Notes under the pieces: model-generated
The model's input: only the letters and a program-made list of their open reading frames with translations
Database searches by the model: none
Told to the model about the DNA's origin: nothing
Source: Streptomyces specialis
GTDB lineage: Bacteria > Actinomycetota > Actinomycetes > Streptomycetales > Streptomycetaceae
NCBI RefSeq assembly: GCF_001493375.1
Contig: NZ_LN929757.1
Span: 109,866 to 173,865 of the forward strand
Direction: 5' to 3'
Length of the DNA stretch: 64,000 bases
Part shown: piece after piece, positions 16,654-25,254 of the stretch
Layout of the letters: each line of letters opens with the position of its first letter
Numbering within the stretch: position 1 is the first letter of the stretch
Program-made: the position numbers and the translations under genes

Positions 16654-17784
16654 ATGACAACAGTGACAACGCAGGGCGAAGGCCCGCTGACCGGCGTGCG
16701 CGTCGTGGAGCTGGCCGGGATCGGACCCGGCCCGTTCGCCGCGATGCTGCTGGCGGACCTCGGCGCCGACGTCGTCCGGGTGGACCGTCCCGGCACCGCC
16801 GCGCTCGGGCTCGACCCGGCGCGGGACGTCACCAACCGGAACAAGCGGTCGGTCGTCCTCGACCTCAAGTCCGCTGAGGGCGCCGCGCGCGTCCTGGAGC
16901 TGGCCGCCCGGGCCGACGTGCTGATCGAGGGGTTCCGGCCCGGCGTCACCGAGCGGCTCGGCGTCGGCCCGGCCGACTGCCTGGCGCGCAACCCGCGCCT
17001 GGTCTACGGGCGCATGACCGGCTGGGGACAGGACGGCCCGCTGGCCGACAGCGCCGGACACGACATCGGGTACATCGCCACCGCCGGAGCCCTCGGCATG
17101 ATCGGCCGGAGCGACGGACCGCCCGCGATCCCCGCCAATCTGCTGGGCGACTACGCCGGCGGCTCCCTCTACCTCGTCGTCGGCGTGCTGGCCGCTCTCC
17201 ACCACGCCCGCGCCGCCGGGCGCGGGCAGGTCGTGGACGCGGCGATCGTGGACGGCACCGCCCACCTGGGCGCCATGATCTGGGGCATGCTCGACGCGGG
17301 CGTCTGGCAGGACCGGCGCGGCGCCAATCTGCTGGACGGCGGCGCCCCCTACTACGCCGTGTACGAGACGGCCGACGGCGGCTGGATGGCGGTCGGCGCG
17401 CTGGAGCCCCGGTTCTACGCAGAGTTCGCCGAGCTGCTGGACCGGGGCCCCGACGCCCCCGGGCAGAACGACTTCGCCCGCTGGCCCGAGCTGCGGGAGC
17501 TGATCGCCGCCCGGTTCAAGGCCCGCACCCGCGACGAGTGGGCCGCGGTCTTCACCGGCACCGACGCGTGCGTGGCGCCCGTGCTGTCGCTGCGCGAGGC
17601 CGCCGAGGACCCGCACCTCACCGCGCGGGGCACGTTCACCGAGCACGGCGGCGCCGTGCAGCCCGCGCCCGCTCCCCGTTTCTCGGAGACACCCGCCACC
17701 ATCCGCCGCGGCCCGGCGATCCCCGGCGCCGACGCGGACGCGATAGCCCGTGACTGGGGACTGCCCCCGTTCACCACCCCGTAA
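16654..17784 (+). CDS. Alpha-methylacyl-CoA racemase (CaiB/BaiF family)
   Basis: A 376-residue family III CoA-transferase-fold enzyme. GVRVVELAGIGPGPFAAMLL and RNKRSVVLDLKS mark the fold. AGHDIGYIATAGAL supplies the His, and NLLGDYAGGSLYLVVGVL the Asp, that form the catalytic pair in mycobacterial MCR. It would epimerise (2R)-methylacyl-CoA so that branched-chain acyl-CoAs can enter beta-oxidation. It is the first gene of the operon, ten bases before the acyl-CoA dehydrogenase. Confidence 0.88.
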   Translation: MTTVTTQGEGPLTGVRVVELAGIGPGPFAAMLLADLGADVVRVDRPGTAALGLDPARDVTNRNKRSVVLDLKSAEGAARVLELAARADVLIEGFRPGVTERLGVGPADCLARNPRLVYGRMTGWGQDGPLADSAGHDIGYIATAGALGMIGRSDGPPAIPANLLGDYAGGSLYLVVGVLAALHHARAAGRGQVVDAAIVDGTAHLGAMIWGMLDAGVWQDRRGANLLDGGAPYYAVYETADGGWMAVGALEPRFYAEFAELLDRGPDAPGQNDFARWPELRELIAARFKARTRDEWAAVFTGTDACVAPVLSLREAAEDPHLTARGTFTEHGGAVQPAPAPRFSETPATIRRGPAIPGADADAIARDWGLPPFTTP

Positions 17785-17794
17785 GGACGATGCG

Positions 17795-18940
17795 ATGAAG
17801 CGTCAGTTGTACACCGCCGAACACGAGGCGTTCCGGGAGACCGTGCGCACCTTCCTCGCCAAGGAGGTCATCCCGCACCACGAGCAGTGGGAGCGCGACG
17901 GCATCGTCTCCCGCGCGGCGTGGCTGGCCGCCGGCCGGCAGGGGCTGCTCGGCCTGGCCGTGCCCGAGGAGTACGGCGGCGGCGGGGTGGACGACTTCCG
18001 CTACAGCGCCGTACTGGGCGAGGAGTTCGCCCGCGCGGGCGCCAGCGGCTTCGCGATCCCGCTGCACAACGACATCATCGGCCCCTACCTGACGAACCTG
18101 GCCACCGACGAGCAGAAGCGGCGCTGGCTGCCGGGGTTCTGCTCGGGCGAGCTGATCACGGCGATCGCCATGACCGAGCCGGGCGCGGGCTCCGACCTCC
18201 AGGGCATCCGCACGACCGCCACCGACCAGGGCGACCACTGGCTGCTCAACGGCTCCAAGACGTTCATCTCCAACGGCATCCTCGCCGACCTGGTGGTCGT
18301 GGTGGCCCGCACCACCGCCGAGGGCGGGGCGAAGGGGCTGAGCCTGCTGGTCGTCGAGCGCGGCATGCCCGGCTTCGAGCGCGGGCGCAACCTCGACAAG
18401 ATCGGCCAGAAGGCCCAGGACACCGCCGAGCTGTCCTTCACCGACGTCCGCGTCCCGAAGGAGAACCTGCTCGGCGAGCTGGACGGCGGCTTCATCCACC
18501 TGGTCACGCACCTCCCGCAGGAGCGGATGACCATCGCGTCCGGCGCCATCGCCATCGCCGAGCACCTGCTGGCCATCACCACCGACTACGTCAAGCAGCG
18601 CGAGGCGTTCGGCCGGCCCCTCTCCAAGTTCCAGCACATCCGCTTCGAGATCGCGGAGATGGCCACCGAGTGCGCCGTCACCCGCACCTTCGTCGACCGC
18701 TGCCTGACCGAGCTGGCGGAGGGGAAACTCGACGCCGTCCACGCGTCCATGGCCAAGTGGTGGGCCACCGAGCTGCAGAAGCGCGTCACCGACCGCTGTC
18801 TCCAACTCCACGGCGGCTACGGGTACATGTCCGAATATCCCATCGCCCGTGCCTTCACCGACGGGCGGATCCTGACCATCTACGGCGGCACGACCGAGAT
18901 CATGAAAGAGATCATCGGCCGGTCGCTCCTCGCCGACTGA
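17795..18940 (+). CDS. Acyl-CoA dehydrogenase (long-chain type)
   Basis: A 381-residue FAD flavoenzyme for the first step of beta-oxidation. [12 protein letters not shown] (FAD and substrate binding) and [19 protein letters not shown] are typical. The C-terminal position that carries Glu in short/medium-chain enzymes (YEGT) is Gly here (YGGTTEI). The catalytic base is instead probably the Glu of LPQERMTIA on helix G, as in LCAD and isovaleryl-CoA dehydrogenase. ATG at 17795 with AAGGA upstream. Confidence 0.93.
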   Translation: MKRQLYTAEHEAFRETVRTFLAKEVIPHHEQWERDGIVSRAAWLAAGRQGLLGLAVPEEYGGGGVDDFRYSAVLGEEFARAGASGFAIPLHNDIIGPYLTNLATDEQKRRWLPGFCSGELITAIAMTEPGAGSDLQGIRTTATDQGDHWLLNGSKTFISNGILADLVVVVARTTAEGGAKGLSLLVVERGMPGFERGRNLDKIGQKAQDTAELSFTDVRVPKENLLGELDGGFIHLVTHLPQERMTIASGAIAIAEHLLAITTDYVKQREAFGRPLSKFQHIRFEIAEMATECAVTRTFVDRCLTELAEGKLDAVHASMAKWWATELQKRVTDRCLQLHGGYGYMSEYPIARAFTDGRILTIYGGTTEIMKEIIGRSLLAD

Positions 18941-18960
18941 GGAACGCAAGGAGACCCAGC

Positions 18961-20172
18961 GTGACTGAAGCCTATGTGTACGACGCGATCCGCACCCCGC
19001 GCGGGCGCGGCAAGCCCGGCGGCGCCCTCCACGGCACCAAGCCCATCGATCTGGTGACCGGCCTCATCCGCGAGCTGCGCCGCAGGCTGCCCGAGCTGGA
19101 CCCGGCCGCCATCGACGACGTCGTGCTCGGCGTGGTCAGCCCGCACGGCGACCAGGGCTCCGACATCGCCAAGATCGCCGCCATCGCCGCCGGCCTGCCC
19201 GACTCCGTGGCCGGTGTCCAGGAGAACCGCTTCTGTGCCTCCGGCCTGGAGGCCGTCAACATGGCGGCGGCCAAGATCCGCGCCGGCTGGGACGACTTCG
19301 TCCTGGCGGGCGGCGTGGAGTCGATGTCCCGCGTGCCGATGGGCTCCGACGGCGGCGCCTGGGCCATGGACCCCATGACCAGCTACGAGACGCGCTTCGT
19401 GCCGCAGGGCATCGGCGCCGACCTCATCGCCACCATCGAGGGCTTCAGCCGCCGCGACGTCGACGAGTACGCCGCGCTCTCCCAGGAGCGCGCCGCGACC
19501 GCGTGGAAGGAAGGCCGCTTCGAGCGGTCCGTCGTCCCCGTCACCGACCGGGCCGGCCTGACCGTCCTCGACCATGACGAGCACATGCGCCCCGGCACCA
19601 CCGCCGACAGCCTGGCCAAGCTGAAGCCCTCCTTCGCCGACATCGGCGACCTGGGCGGCTTCGACGCGGTCGCGCTCCAGAAGTACCACTGGGTGGAGAA
19701 GATCGACCACGTCCACCACGCGGGCAACTCCTCGGGCATCGTGGACGGTTCGGCGCTCGTCGCGCTCGGCAGCAAGGAGGTCGGCGAGCGTTTCGGGCTC
19801 ACCCCGCGCGCCCGGATCGTCTCGGCCGCCGTCACCGGCTCCGAGCCCACCATCATGCTCACCGGCCCCGCCCCGGCCACCCGCAAGGCGCTGGCCAAGG
19901 CCGGGCTGACGATCGACGACATCGACCTGGTCGAGATCAACGAGGCGTTCGCCGCCGTCGTGCTCCGCTTCGTCCGGGACATGGGCCTGGACCTGGCCAA
20001 GGTCAACGTCAACGGCGGCGCCATCGCCCTGGGCCACCCCCTGGGCGCCACCGGCGCGATGATCCTCGGCACCCTCGTCGACGAGCTGGAACGGCGCGAC
20101 CTGCGCTACGGCCTGGCCACCCTCTGCGTCGGCGGCGGCATGGGCATCGCCACCGTCATCGAACGCGTCTGA
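18961..20172 (+). CDS. Acetyl-CoA acyltransferase (thiolase)
   Basis: A 403-residue thiolase for the last step of beta-oxidation. The nucleophilic Cys is in [12 protein letters not shown], the His in [14 protein letters not shown], and the second catalytic Cys in TLCVGGGMG. Asn-Glu-Ala-Phe (NEAFA) is also present. The GTG start follows AAGGAGA, 20 bp after the dehydrogenase; FadB follows 37 bp later. It is the FadA partner of that protein. Confidence 0.94.
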   Translation: MTEAYVYDAIRTPRGRGKPGGALHGTKPIDLVTGLIRELRRRLPELDPAAIDDVVLGVVSPHGDQGSDIAKIAAIAAGLPDSVAGVQENRFCASGLEAVNMAAAKIRAGWDDFVLAGGVESMSRVPMGSDGGAWAMDPMTSYETRFVPQGIGADLIATIEGFSRRDVDEYAALSQERAATAWKEGRFERSVVPVTDRAGLTVLDHDEHMRPGTTADSLAKLKPSFADIGDLGGFDAVALQKYHWVEKIDHVHHAGNSSGIVDGSALVALGSKEVGERFGLTPRARIVSAAVTGSEPTIMLTGPAPATRKALAKAGLTIDDIDLVEINEAFAAVVLRFVRDMGLDLAKVNVNGGAIALGHPLGATGAMILGTLVDELERRDLRYGLATLCVGGGMGIATVIERV

Positions 20173-20209
20173 CGCGCCCACCCCTGGACCCCTGGAGAAG
20201 AACGACACC

Positions 20210-22408
20210 ATGCCTGAGTCCACGCCACAGTCCGGGACGATCCGCTGGGACCGGGACGCCGACGACATCGTCACGCTCACCCTGGACGACCCCGACCAGT
20301 CCGCCAACACCATGAACGCCGCGTTCATCGCGTCCCTCACCGCGGTCGTCGACCGCCTGGCGGACGAGGCCGAGTCCGTGCGCGGCGTCATCGTCACCTC
20401 CGCCAAGAAGACCTTCTTCGCCGGCGGCGACCTGCGCGACCTCATCTCCGCGCGCCCCGAGCACGCCGAGTCCGTCTTCGAGGGCGGCATGCGCATCAAG
20501 CGCGCGCTGCGCAAGCTGGAGACGCTCGGCAAGCCGGTCGTCGCCGCGATCAACGGCGCCGCGCTCGGCGGTGGCTACGAGATCGCGCTCGCCTGCCACC
20601 ACCGCGTCGCCCTGGACGCGCCGGGCTCCAAGATCGGCCTGCCCGAGGTCACCCTCGGCCTCCTGCCGGGCGGCGGCGGCGTCACCCGCACCGTGCGGCT
20701 GATGGGCATCACCGACGCCCTGCTGAAGGTGCTGCTGGAGGGCCGCCAGTACGCCCCCGCCCGCGCCCTGGAGGCCGGCCTCGTCCACGAACTCGCCGCC
20801 GACCGCGACGAGATGCTCGCCAAGGCCCGCGCCTTCATCGACGCCAACCCGGACGCGCGGCAGCCGTGGGACGTCAAGGGCTACCGCATCCCCGGCGGCA
20901 CCCCCAGCAACCCCAAGTTCGCCGCCAACCTCCCGGCGTTCCCGTCCAACCTGCGCAAGCAGCTCAACGGCGCGCCCTACCCGGCGCCGCGGAACATCAT
21001 GGCCGCCGCCGTCGAGGGCTCCCAGGTCGACTTCGAGACCGCGCAGATCATCGAGGGCCGGTACTTCACCGAGCTGGTGACCGGCCAGACGTCGAAGAAC
21101 ATGACCCAGGCGTTCTTCTTCGACCTCCAGGCCGTCAACTCCGGCGCCAGCAGGCCCAAGGGCATCGAGGAGCGCAGGGCGACGAGGATCGCCGTGCTGG
21201 GCGCCGGGATGATGGGCGCCGGCATCGCCTACACCTGCGCCAAGGCCGGGTTCGACGTGGTCCTCAAGGACGTGTCGACCGAGGCCGCCGAGAAAGGCAA
21301 GGCGTACTCGACGGGCCTGCTGGACAAGGCCCTGTCCCGGGGCCGCACCACGCCGGAGAAGCGGGACGCGCTGCTGGCGCGCATCACGCCGACCGGCGAC
21401 CCCCAGGACCTGGCGGGCTGCGACGTCGTCATCGAAGCCGTCTTCGAGGACCCGGCGCTCAAGCACAAGGTGTTCCAGGAGATCGAGGGCGTCGTGGCGC
21501 CGGACGCGCTGCTGTGCTCCAACACCTCCACGCTGCCCATCACGCTGCTCGCCGAAGGGGTGCGGCGGCAGGCGGACTTCATCGGCCTGCACTTCTTCTC
21601 GCCGGTCGACAAGATGCCGCTGGTGGAGATCATCAAGGGCGAGCGGACCGGCGACGAGGCGCTGGCCCGCGCGTTCGACCTGGTGCGGCAGATCAGCAAG
21701 ACGCCGATCGTGGTCAACGACTCCCGCGGCTTCTTCACCTCGCGCGTCATCGGCACCTTCATGAACGAGGGCGTCGCCATGATCGCCGAGGGCGTGGACC
21801 CGGCGACCGTCGAACAGGCCGCCGGCCAGGCCGGATACCCGGCCAAGGTGCTCTCCCTCATGGACGAGCTGACGCTCACCCTGCCGCGCAAGATCCGCCT
21901 GGAGACCCGGCGCGCGATCGAGGAGGCGGGCGGCGTCTGGCCGGAGCACCCGGCGGAGGCGGTCATCGACCGGCTGGTCGAGGAGTTCGGCCGCACCGGA
22001 CGGGCCGGCGGCGGAGGTTTCTACGACTACGTCGACGGCAAGCGGGCCGGACTGTGGCCGGGCCTGCGCGAGCACTTCGGCACCGGGCAGGCGCCCGGGA
22101 TCCCGTTCGAGGAGCTCCAGGAACGGATGCTGTTCGTCGAGGCGATCGACTCCGTGCGCTGCCTGGAGGAAGGGGTGCTGACCACGGTCGCCGACGCAAA
22201 CATCGGCTCCATCTTCGGCATCGGCTTCCCCGCCTGGACCGGCGGCGTCCTCCAGTACATCAACGGCTACCCCGGCGGCCCGGCCGGCTTCGTGGCCCGC
22301 GCCAAGGAGTTCCAGGCTCGCTACGGCGACCGGTTCGCCCCCTCGGCGCTCCTGCTGGAGAAGGCCGAGCGCGGCGAGCGGTTCGCCGACGCGGAGACCG
22401 GCGCCTGA
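20210..22408 (+). CDS. Fatty-acid oxidation multifunctional protein (FadB-type)
   Basis: A 732-residue fusion of enoyl-CoA hydratase (residues 1-300; GGDLRDL, NGAALGGGYEIALACH, LPEVTLGLLPGGGGVTR with both catalytic Glu positions) and 3-hydroxyacyl-CoA dehydrogenase (Rossmann motif VLGAGMMGAGIAYTCA near 328; LHFFSPVDKMPLVEII with the catalytic His; C-terminal helical domain from about 510). It performs the hydration and NAD-dependent oxidation steps. Last gene of the operon, ending at a strong hairpin. Confidence 0.94.
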   Translation: MPESTPQSGTIRWDRDADDIVTLTLDDPDQSANTMNAAFIASLTAVVDRLADEAESVRGVIVTSAKKTFFAGGDLRDLISARPEHAESVFEGGMRIKRALRKLETLGKPVVAAINGAALGGGYEIALACHHRVALDAPGSKIGLPEVTLGLLPGGGGVTRTVRLMGITDALLKVLLEGRQYAPARALEAGLVHELAADRDEMLAKARAFIDANPDARQPWDVKGYRIPGGTPSNPKFAANLPAFPSNLRKQLNGAPYPAPRNIMAAAVEGSQVDFETAQIIEGRYFTELVTGQTSKNMTQAFFFDLQAVNSGASRPKGIEERRATRIAVLGAGMMGAGIAYTCAKAGFDVVLKDVSTEAAEKGKAYSTGLLDKALSRGRTTPEKRDALLARITPTGDPQDLAGCDVVIEAVFEDPALKHKVFQEIEGVVAPDALLCSNTSTLPITLLAEGVRRQADFIGLHFFSPVDKMPLVEIIKGERTGDEALARAFDLVRQISKTPIVVNDSRGFFTSRVIGTFMNEGVAMIAEGVDPATVEQAAGQAGYPAKVLSLMDELTLTLPRKIRLETRRAIEEAGGVWPEHPAEAVIDRLVEEFGRTGRAGGGGFYDYVDGKRAGLWPGLREHFGTGQAPGIPFEELQERMLFVEAIDSVRCLEEGVLTTVADANIGSIFGIGFPAWTGGVLQYINGYPGGPAGFVARAKEFQARYGDRFAPSALLLEKAERGERFADAETGA

Positions 22409-22413
22409 CAGGC

Positions 22414-22446
22414 GGCGGCGCCGGGCATCCCGCGCCCGGCGCCGCC
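22414..22446. terminator. Bidirectional hairpin terminator
   Basis: Perfect 13-bp arms (ggcggcgccgggc at 22414 and gcccggcgccgcc at 22434) with a seven-base loop, between the convergent fadB and RsbW-like genes. No T-run, as is usual in Streptomyces. Confidence 0.8.
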
Positions 22447-22472
22447 CCGCCCACGCCCCGGGGGCCGCCGCC

Positions 22473-22895
22473 TCAGTAGGCGGCGCGCTCCCCGCTCACC
22501 CGCACCCACACCCGCTTGCCCTCGTCCGTGAGCGCGAACCCCAGCCCGTCGGCCATCTCCCGCAGCAGCCACAGCCCCCGGCCCTCCTCGGCCGTCCAGT
22601 CCGGCAGCGTGATCTCCGGCAGCGCCGTGGAGCGGTCGTGCACGGTGACCTGGACGGTGCCGCCCACGAGCGACAGCTCCAGCGTGCAGTTCGGGTCGGG
22701 CACATGACGGGCGACGTTGGACAGCAGCTCGGTGACGCCGTGCAGAACGACCTCCGTCACGTCGGGGGCCTGCCGCCACTCCCGCATCGCCAGGGACGCC
22801 AGACGGCGGAAATGCGCCAGATCCTCCCTGCGGGCGGTGAGGAGCCAACTGTAGGAAAGGCGCTGGGTGGCGGAGTCCTGGCTGGTGAGCGTCAT
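22473..22895 (-). CDS. RsbW-like ATP-binding regulatory protein
   Basis: A 140-residue single-domain HATPase_c protein of the anti-sigma-factor kinase type. The N-box is TELLSNVARHV, and the G2 motif is EEGRGLWLLREMADG. Streptomyces has dozens of these; some phosphorylate anti-anti-sigma factors, but the partner is not encoded nearby. The ATG at 22895 is chosen because it gives the normal family length and follows a GGAGGGACC. Confidence 0.88.
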   Translation of the reverse strand: MTLTSQDSATQRLSYSWLLTARREDLAHFRRLASLAMREWRQAPDVTEVVLHGVTELLSNVARHVPDPNCTLELSLVGGTVQVTVHDRSTALPEITLPDWTAEEGRGLWLLREMADGLGFALTDEGKRVWVRVSGERAAY

Positions 22896-23052
22896 GGTCC
22901 CTCCGTGGCTGCACGGGATGTCATGGGGTGAGTGCACTGGGTTACTTCTCGCACCCTGCCCTTAACTCCCGGCAGTCCGCAAGGAATTCGCCTGCACATG
23001 TGCCGTTCATATCACTCGAAGGGGTGGCGCAGGAGTCTTCTCGGTGATCGCG

Positions 23053-23907
23053 TCACCCTTTCAGGGCCACCGCGACCGCGTCGGCGAGCGGGGTGGTCGG
23101 TCGGCCGATCAGCCGGGCCAGATCGCCCGTCGTCCGGGCCAGCCGGCCGCGCCTGACCGCGTCCTCGGCGTCCACCAGCGCCGCCACGTGCGCCGCGCCC
23201 AGACCCGCCGAGGCCAGCACGGCCGCGTACCGCTCCGGCGGCACGTCGGCGTAGACGATCTCGCGCCCGGACTGCCGGGCGACCTCGGCGGCGTACTCCG
23301 GCAGGCTCCACGCCGTGTCGCCGCTCAGCTCGTACGCCCGGCCCTCGTGACCCGTGCCGGTCAGCACGGCCGCCGCGGCGGCGGCGTAGTCCGCGCGGGC
23401 CGCCGAGGCCACCCGGCCGTCGCCCGCGGCGCCCAGCACCGCGCCGTGCTCCAGGACCGGGGCGAGGTGCCCGGTGTAGTTCTCGTGGTACCAGCCGTTG
23501 CGCAGGAACACGTACGGCAGGCCGGACTCCAGGATCATCCGCTCGGTGGCCCGGTGTTCGTCCGCGAGCGAGAAGTCGGCGTCCGGGCCGCCGAGAACGC
23601 TCGTGTACGCCAGCAGCGCGACCCCGGCCGCGGCGGCGGCGTCCACCACGGCGGCGTGCTGCGGGCCCCGCCGCCCGACCTCGCTGCCGGAGATCAGCAG
23701 CACGCGGTCCCCGGCTCCGAAGACGCCGCCGAGCGTCTCCGGCCGGTCGTAGTCCGCGACGCGGACCTCCACGCCCCGGGCGGCCAGGGGGGCGGCCTTG
23801 CGCCCGTCCCGGGCGACGGCCGCGATCCGGTCCGCCGGGACGGTCTCCAGCAGGGCGTCCAGCACGAGCCGGCCCAGGTGTCCGGTGGCTCCGGTGACGA
23901 CAAACAT
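23053..23907 (-). CDS. NAD(P)H:quinone oxidoreductase, QOR2/NmrA-like
   Basis: A 284-residue Rossmann protein. FVVTGATGHLGRLV is the NADP-binding motif, and VLLISGSEVGRRGPQH and NGWYHENYT are characteristic of the YtfG/QOR2 group. It probably reduces quinones or acts as a redox-sensing NmrA-like protein. The gene is divergent from an HxlR regulator, the same layout as the ytfG/ytfH and qorA/qorR pairs. Confidence 0.88.
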   Translation of the reverse strand: MFVVTGATGHLGRLVLDALLETVPADRIAAVARDGRKAAPLAARGVEVRVADYDRPETLGGVFGAGDRVLLISGSEVGRRGPQHAAVVDAAAAAGVALLAYTSVLGGPDADFSLADEHRATERMILESGLPYVFLRNGWYHENYTGHLAPVLEHGAVLGAAGDGRVASAARADYAAAAAAVLTGTGHEGRAYELSGDTAWSLPEYAAEVARQSGREIVYADVPPERYAAVLASAGLGAAHVAALVDAEDAVRRGRLARTTGDLARLIGRPTTPLADAVAVALKG

Positions 23908-23992
23908 GCGACAGGTCTCCCTCTGCTGCTTCGTGCGATGCGCCCTGTTCGACCGGGCGGGACCAGCGTAAGCAGCACACTCACCCTGCGTA

Positions 23993-24017
23993 AGTACCCA
24001 CTTTGAAGTAAGGTACT
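23993..24017. promoter_or_regulatory. Operator-like dyad between quinone reductase and HxlR genes
   Basis: AGTACC (23993-23998) and GGTACT (24012-24017) form a perfect dyad, 13 bases apart, in an AT-rich spot of the divergent promoter region. It resembles the spaced half-sites of HxlR-family operators, and ends three bases before the regulator's start codon. Confidence 0.55.
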
Positions 24018-24020
24018 GGT

Positions 24021-24419
24021 ATGAGCGTGAGCTTCGAGCCCGATGTGAACGCCGCGGGCTGCCCGTCCCGCGCGATCCTGGAGCACGTCACCAGCCGCTG
24101 GGGCGTGCTGGTCCTCGCGCTGCTCCTTGACGACGACCGCCCCAGCCGGCGGTTCAGCGAGCTGCGCCGCGCCATCGGCGGCATCAGCGAGAAAATGCTC
24201 GCCCAGACCCTCCAGACGCTGGAGCGCGACGGCTTCGTCCACCGCGAGGCCCGCCCGGTGATCCCCCCGCACGTGGAGTACTCGCTCACCCCGCTCGGCA
24301 CCGACGCCGCCCGCCAGGTCTGGGGCCTGGCCCGCTGGGTCGAGCAGCGGCTGCCCGAGGTGCTCGCCGGCCAGGAGCGGTACGACCGGCGCAAGTCCCG
24401 CCGGGCCGACGCCCGTTAG
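24021..24419 (+). CDS. HxlR-family regulator
   Basis: A 132-residue winged-helix protein: CPSRAILEHVTSRWGVLVL, the RRFSELRRAIGGISEKML recognition region and LTPLGTDAA. A Cys near residue 14 sits where redox-sensing HxlR proteins such as QorR have their reactive thiol. It probably represses the divergent quinone reductase under reduced conditions. The 3' end overlaps the convergent TetR gene by four bases. Confidence 0.9.
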   Translation: MSVSFEPDVNAAGCPSRAILEHVTSRWGVLVLALLLDDDRPSRRFSELRRAIGGISEKMLAQTLQTLERDGFVHREARPVIPPHVEYSLTPLGTDAARQVWGLARWVEQRLPEVLAGQERYDRRKSRRADAR

Positions 24420-25090
24420 CCCCGCCCAGGACCGGCCGGACCCCGCCGTTCCTGGCCGTCGGCGGTGTCCGCCAGCCAGCCGCCGAGCACGGCCGAGGGC
24501 AGCAGCGACAGGCTCGACTCCACCCCCGCCATGAGACCCCCCAAGGTCCCGTCCCGGCGCCGCTCCCAGTCCAGCGCCGCGTGGATCGCCGACATGACGA
24601 ACGCCCCGGCCAGCAGCACCGGCCGCCGGTCGCCGGCCTCCACCCCCCCGCGCCCGGCCAGCGCCCGCGCCAGGCGGTACTGGTCCTCGGCGGCGAACCG
24701 CAGCAGCACCACCCGCGCCTCCGGCACCGAGCACAGCACCCGCATCGCCACCAGATAGCGCTCCGGATGGCCCGCGGGCATCAGGGCGGGCAGGCTCACG
24801 AACGCGCGCCGCAGCGTCTCCAGCGGGGCCTCACCGGGCGGGCGCCGGATCACCTCCGCCAGCAGCAGATCGCTCGCCTCCCGCACCGGGTACAGGACCA
24901 GCTCTTCTTTGCTCGCGAAGTACCGGAAGAAGGTGCGCTCCGACACCGCCGCGTGCTGGACGATCTCGGCGACCGTCGTCGCGCCGTATCCCCGCCGCGC
25001 GAACAGCTCCAGGCCGGCGCGGAGCAACTCCTCGTGCGTGCGCCGCTTTCTGAGCTCCCGCGGCCCCGGCGGCTTCCCGTCGCCCTCCAT
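24416..25090 (-). CDS. TetR-family regulator
   Basis: A 224-residue regulator. The HTH at residues 14-60 reads RRTHEELLRAGLELFARRGY, then AAVSERTFFRYFASKEELV. The C-terminal ligand domain is unassigned. It is transcribed divergently from tex with about 165 bp between them, but Tex is not a usual TetR target, so its regulon is open. Confidence 0.9.
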   Translation of the reverse strand: MEGDGKPPGPRELRKRRTHEELLRAGLELFARRGYGATTVAEIVQHAAVSERTFFRYFASKEELVLYPVREASDLLLAEVIRRPPGEAPLETLRRAFVSLPALMPAGHPERYLVAMRVLCSVPEARVVLLRFAAEDQYRLARALAGRGGVEAGDRRPVLLAGAFVMSAIHAALDWERRRDGTLGGLMAGVESSLSLLPSAVLGGWLADTADGQERRGPAGPGRG

Positions 25091-25254
25091 GCACGCATCG
25101 TAGGGCGCGGGCGCCCGGCACGGCCCCGAGTTGACGCGGTCCGCCGGATCGGACCGCCCCGCCGCCCGCGCGCGCCTGACGGCGCCGCCGCCGGCCTTCG
25201 GTGCCAGAATGCACAGCGCGGCGCAGAGGGCGCCGGGAAAGCGGAGCGTTGATC